Below, piece after piece: positions 15,126 to 16,773 of a DNA stretch of 16,773 nt. The DNA is from CAZNNH01 sp964574335 (GTDB lineage Bacteria > Acidobacteriota > Vicinamibacteria > Fen-336): positions 1 to 16,773 of the forward strand of contig CAZNNH010000137.1 in NCBI GenBank assembly GCA_964574335.1, written 5' to 3'. Position 1 is the stretch's first letter, and the number at the start of each line of letters is the position of its first letter. The notes beneath the pieces were generated by a model. The model was not told the DNA's origin and did no database searches. It saw only the letters and a list, made by a program, of their open reading frames with translations. The position numbers and the translations under genes were made by a program.

Positions 15126-15161
15126 CGTCGGGACCTGCCAAGACCAAGGAGGAGACACAAG

Positions 15162-15800
15162 ATGAGACCCGCTCTTCGATCCCTCGTCGCGGCAAGCCCG
15201 CTTCTGCTCGCCGGTTGCGCCAGCACTCAGTTCATCTCCACCTGGCGGCCTCCGGACGCCGAGCCCGCCACGTTCGCCAACCGGAAGGTGGCGGCCGTGG
15301 TGCTGAGCACCGAGGAATCGGTGCGCCGCGGGGCCGAGCTGGAGCTGGCCCGGCTGATCACCGCCCGCGGGGCGCTGGGGGTGCCGGCCTACACGCTGGT
15401 GGACAGCGCGATCCTGAAGGACGAGGAGCACGGCACGGCGGAGGCCAAGGCGGCCTTCGCCCGGTCCGGTATCGCCGGGGCGGTGGTGATGAGGGTGGTG
15501 GGAAAGGACCAGGAGTACCGCACCACGCCGGGATCCGTCTCGTACTGGGGCGACCCCTACTACAGCTCGTTCTGGGGGGGCTACTGGGGATGGGGCTGGG
15601 GCATGGTCTACACCCCCGGAACCCTCAGCACCGGCACCAAGGTCTACATCGAGACCCTGATCTACGACCTGGCCACCGATCGGCTCCTGTGGGCCGGCAA
15701 GAGCGTGACCACCAACCCCTCGAGCGCCAAGGGCCTGCTCGACGAGCTGGCGCGCAGCGTGGCCCGGCAGCTCCGGAAGGAGAAGCTGGTGGCCCGCTAA
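15162..15800 (+). CDS. Predicted lipoprotein, DUF4136-like
   Basis: A 212-residue lipoprotein. The N-terminus MRPALRSLVAASPLLLAGC has a lipobox with the lipidated Cys19. What follows resembles a common family of lipoproteins of unknown function often labelled DUF4136: STQFISTWRPPDA, KVAAVVLSTEESVRR, then IYDLATDRLLWAGKS and SAKGLLDELARSVARQL. An aromatic Gly/Trp/Tyr-rich stretch (about residues 127-147, YWGDPYYSSFWGG onward) interrupts the middle. A good AAGGAGGAG site (about 15147-15155) precedes the ATG, 36 bases after the previous stop. It may be read from the same transcript as the amidase cluster. Family assignment is by resemblance only; function unknown. Confidence 0.82.
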   Translation: MRPALRSLVAASPLLLAGCASTQFISTWRPPDAEPATFANRKVAAVVLSTEESVRRGAELELARLITARGALGVPAYTLVDSAILKDEEHGTAEAKAAFARSGIAGAVVMRVVGKDQEYRTTPGSVSYWGDPYYSSFWGGYWGWGWGMVYTPGTLSTGTKVYIETLIYDLATDRLLWAGKSVTTNPSSAKGLLDELARSVARQLRKEKLVAR

Positions 15801-15866
15801 CCCCCCGGCTGGCGTTCCCGAAAGGGGTCGGATAGAGTCGAGAAGGTCCTTCCAAGAAAGGGGTGA

Positions 15867-16364
15867 GTGGTGCCCGAGCCGACGCCGCGTGTGATCATCG
15901 AGACCCGCCATGGCGAGATCGAGCTGCAGCTGCTGGCGGACAAGGCCCCCGGCCACGTGAAGAACTTCCTGGACCTGTCGCGCAAGGGGTTCTACGATGG
16001 GACCACGTTTCATCGGGTGATCCCGGGCTTCATGATCCAGGGGGGCGACCCGAACACCAAGGACAAGGACGCGCCCCGCGAGCGCCACGGCACCGGTGGG
16101 CCCGGATACAACATCAAGGCCGAGTTCAACGACACACCGCACCGGCGCGGCATCCTGTCGATGGCCCGGGCCAACGACCCCAACAGCGCCGGATGCCAGT
16201 TCTTCATCTGTGTGGCCGACTCGGGCTTCCTGGACCGGCAGTACACGGCCTTCGGCCGGGTGGTGCGCGGGATCGAGGTGGCCGACCGGATCGTCAGCGA
16301 GCCCCGCGACGCCCGCGACAACCCCAAGTCGCGGGTGGACATCAAGGTGAGGGTGGTCGAGTAA
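15867..16364 (+). CDS. Cyclophilin-type peptidyl-prolyl cis-trans isomerase
   Basis: A 165-residue cyclophilin that speeds the cis-trans isomerisation of Xaa-Pro bonds during protein folding. Active-site features are present: FHRVIPGFMIQGGDP (R50, F55, Q58 from the first GTG), SAGCQFFIC, and FGRVVRGIEVADRI. There is no signal peptide, so it is cytoplasmic. The start is one of two adjacent GTG codons (15867 or 15870), after AAAGGGG; the choice changes one residue. Six bases separate it from the CYTH gene, suggesting co-transcription. The LDRQYTAFG segment replaces the usual LDGKHTVFG, a mild divergence. The 66 bases upstream hold a small GNRA-type hairpin (CCC-GAAA-GGG, 15817-15826) but no clear promoter. 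Confidence 0.94.
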   Translation: MVPEPTPRVIIETRHGEIELQLLADKAPGHVKNFLDLSRKGFYDGTTFHRVIPGFMIQGGDPNTKDKDAPRERHGTGGPGYNIKAEFNDTPHRRGILSMARANDPNSAGCQFFICVADSGFLDRQYTAFGRVVRGIEVADRIVSEPRDARDNPKSRVDIKVRVVE

Positions 16365-16370
16365 GAGGCG

Positions 16371-16773
16371 GTGGCCGACCCCGTCGAGAGCGAGATCAAG
16401 CTTCGCATCAGCGACCTGGAAGCGACCCGCGAGACGCTTCTCCGCATCGGGGCCACCCTCCTTCGCCCCCGCCACTTCGAGGACAACGTCTTCCTGGAGA
16501 ACGACCGCGGCACGCTGGCCGCCTCGGACAGCGCGCTGCGCCTGCGGCGCACGCCGATGGGCGGCTCGCTCACCTTCAAGGGGCCTTCGGAGGCGGCCGG
16601 CGGCGTCAAGCGCCGCATCGAGATCGAGGTCTTCGTGGCCGACCCGGAAAGCCTCGAGGCGATCCTGCGCCAACTCGGCTACGAGCGCAGCTTCCGCTAC
16701 CAGAAGCACCGCGAGAGCTACCGCTTCGAGGGGGTCGAGATCGAGGTGGACGAGACCCCGGTCGGGGCCTTTC
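16371..16773 (+). CDS. CYTH-domain protein, CyaB/thiamine-triphosphatase-like (3' end missing)
   Basis: The first 134 codons of a gene running off the right edge. From GTG 16371 the protein starts MADPVESEIKLRI, containing the CYTH signature ExExK (E6, E8, K10). Further conserved charged residues line the predicted tunnel: ALRLRR, SLTFKGP, KRRIEIEV, RYQKHRESY, and EIEVDETPVGAF near the edge. CYTH enzymes bind a triphosphate with divalent metals; members include class IV adenylate cyclases, thiamine triphosphatases and inorganic triphosphatases, and sequence alone does not decide among these. The DETPVGAF ending is typical of the CyaB-like group. It starts six bases after the cyclophilin stop, with a GAGG site close to the start codon. 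The rest of the domain lies outside the window. Confidence 0.88.
   Translation, partial: MADPVESEIKLRISDLEATRETLLRIGATLLRPRHFEDNVFLENDRGTLAASDSALRLRRTPMGGSLTFKGPSEAAGGVKRRIEIEVFVADPESLEAILRQLGYERSFRYQKHRESYRFEGVEIEVDETPVGAF

Noticed and set aside
15801..15866. Promoter before the cyclophilin gene
   Set aside because: TAGAGT (15833-15838) resembles a -10 box, but no acceptable -35 box lies 16-18 bases upstream.
14328..16709. 793-residue open frame on the minus strand
   Set aside because: It lies antisense to four genes with clear domains or signals (TPR/thioredoxin, lipoprotein, cyclophilin, CYTH). Long antisense frames are common in high-GC DNA, and its translation shows no recognisable domain.

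Overview
This is 16.8 kb of dense, high-GC DNA from a Gram-negative bacterium. A FadL-type outer-membrane protein, a lipobox lipoprotein and an AMIN-type cell-wall amidase show the two-membrane envelope. A GerMN protein next to the amidase, a Wsp-like chemosensory operon and the base composition would suit Acidobacteriota or a deltaproteobacterial-type lineage. That placement is an impression; there is no rRNA or tRNA to test it. I see no mobile element, CRISPR array or tRNA.

Region 1 (1-587) is the 3' part of a NarL/FixJ-type response-regulator gene, cut by the left edge. A 166-base intergenic stretch follows, with a terminator-like hairpin and three further possible stem-loops.

Region 2 (754-9460) is one co-directional operon: receiver-only protein, CheW, CheR with a C-terminal TPR region, second CheW, a sensorless three-helix methyl-accepting protein, CheA-receiver hybrid kinase, CheB, a second receiver-only protein, and a FadL/OmpP1 porin. 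Several genes overlap by 1-4 bases. The parts match the Pseudomonas Wsp (alternative cellular function) type of chemosensory array: two CheWs, CheR-TPR and a CheA-REC without a CheY-docking domain. There is no diguanylate cyclase or other output domain in the operon. Signals at the membrane protein would drive the kinase, CheR and CheB would adapt it, and phosphate would go to the kinase's own receiver or to the two stand-alone receivers. The FadL gene starts inside the last receiver's stop codon, which hints at a link to a hydrophobic compound.

Region 3 (9490-11327) holds a divergent pair: a DUF4184 membrane protein on the minus strand and a YtnP-like metallo-beta-lactamase-fold hydrolase on the plus strand.

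Region 4 (11428-15800) is an envelope cluster: N-acetylmuramoyl-L-alanine amidase, GerMN-domain protein, a periplasmic TPR/thioredoxin-like protein with a CRTC motif, and a lipoprotein. The amidase's signal peptide is encoded upstream of its first canonical start codon.

Region 5 (15867-16773) has a cyclophilin-type prolyl isomerase and the 5' part of a CYTH-domain gene, cut by the right edge.
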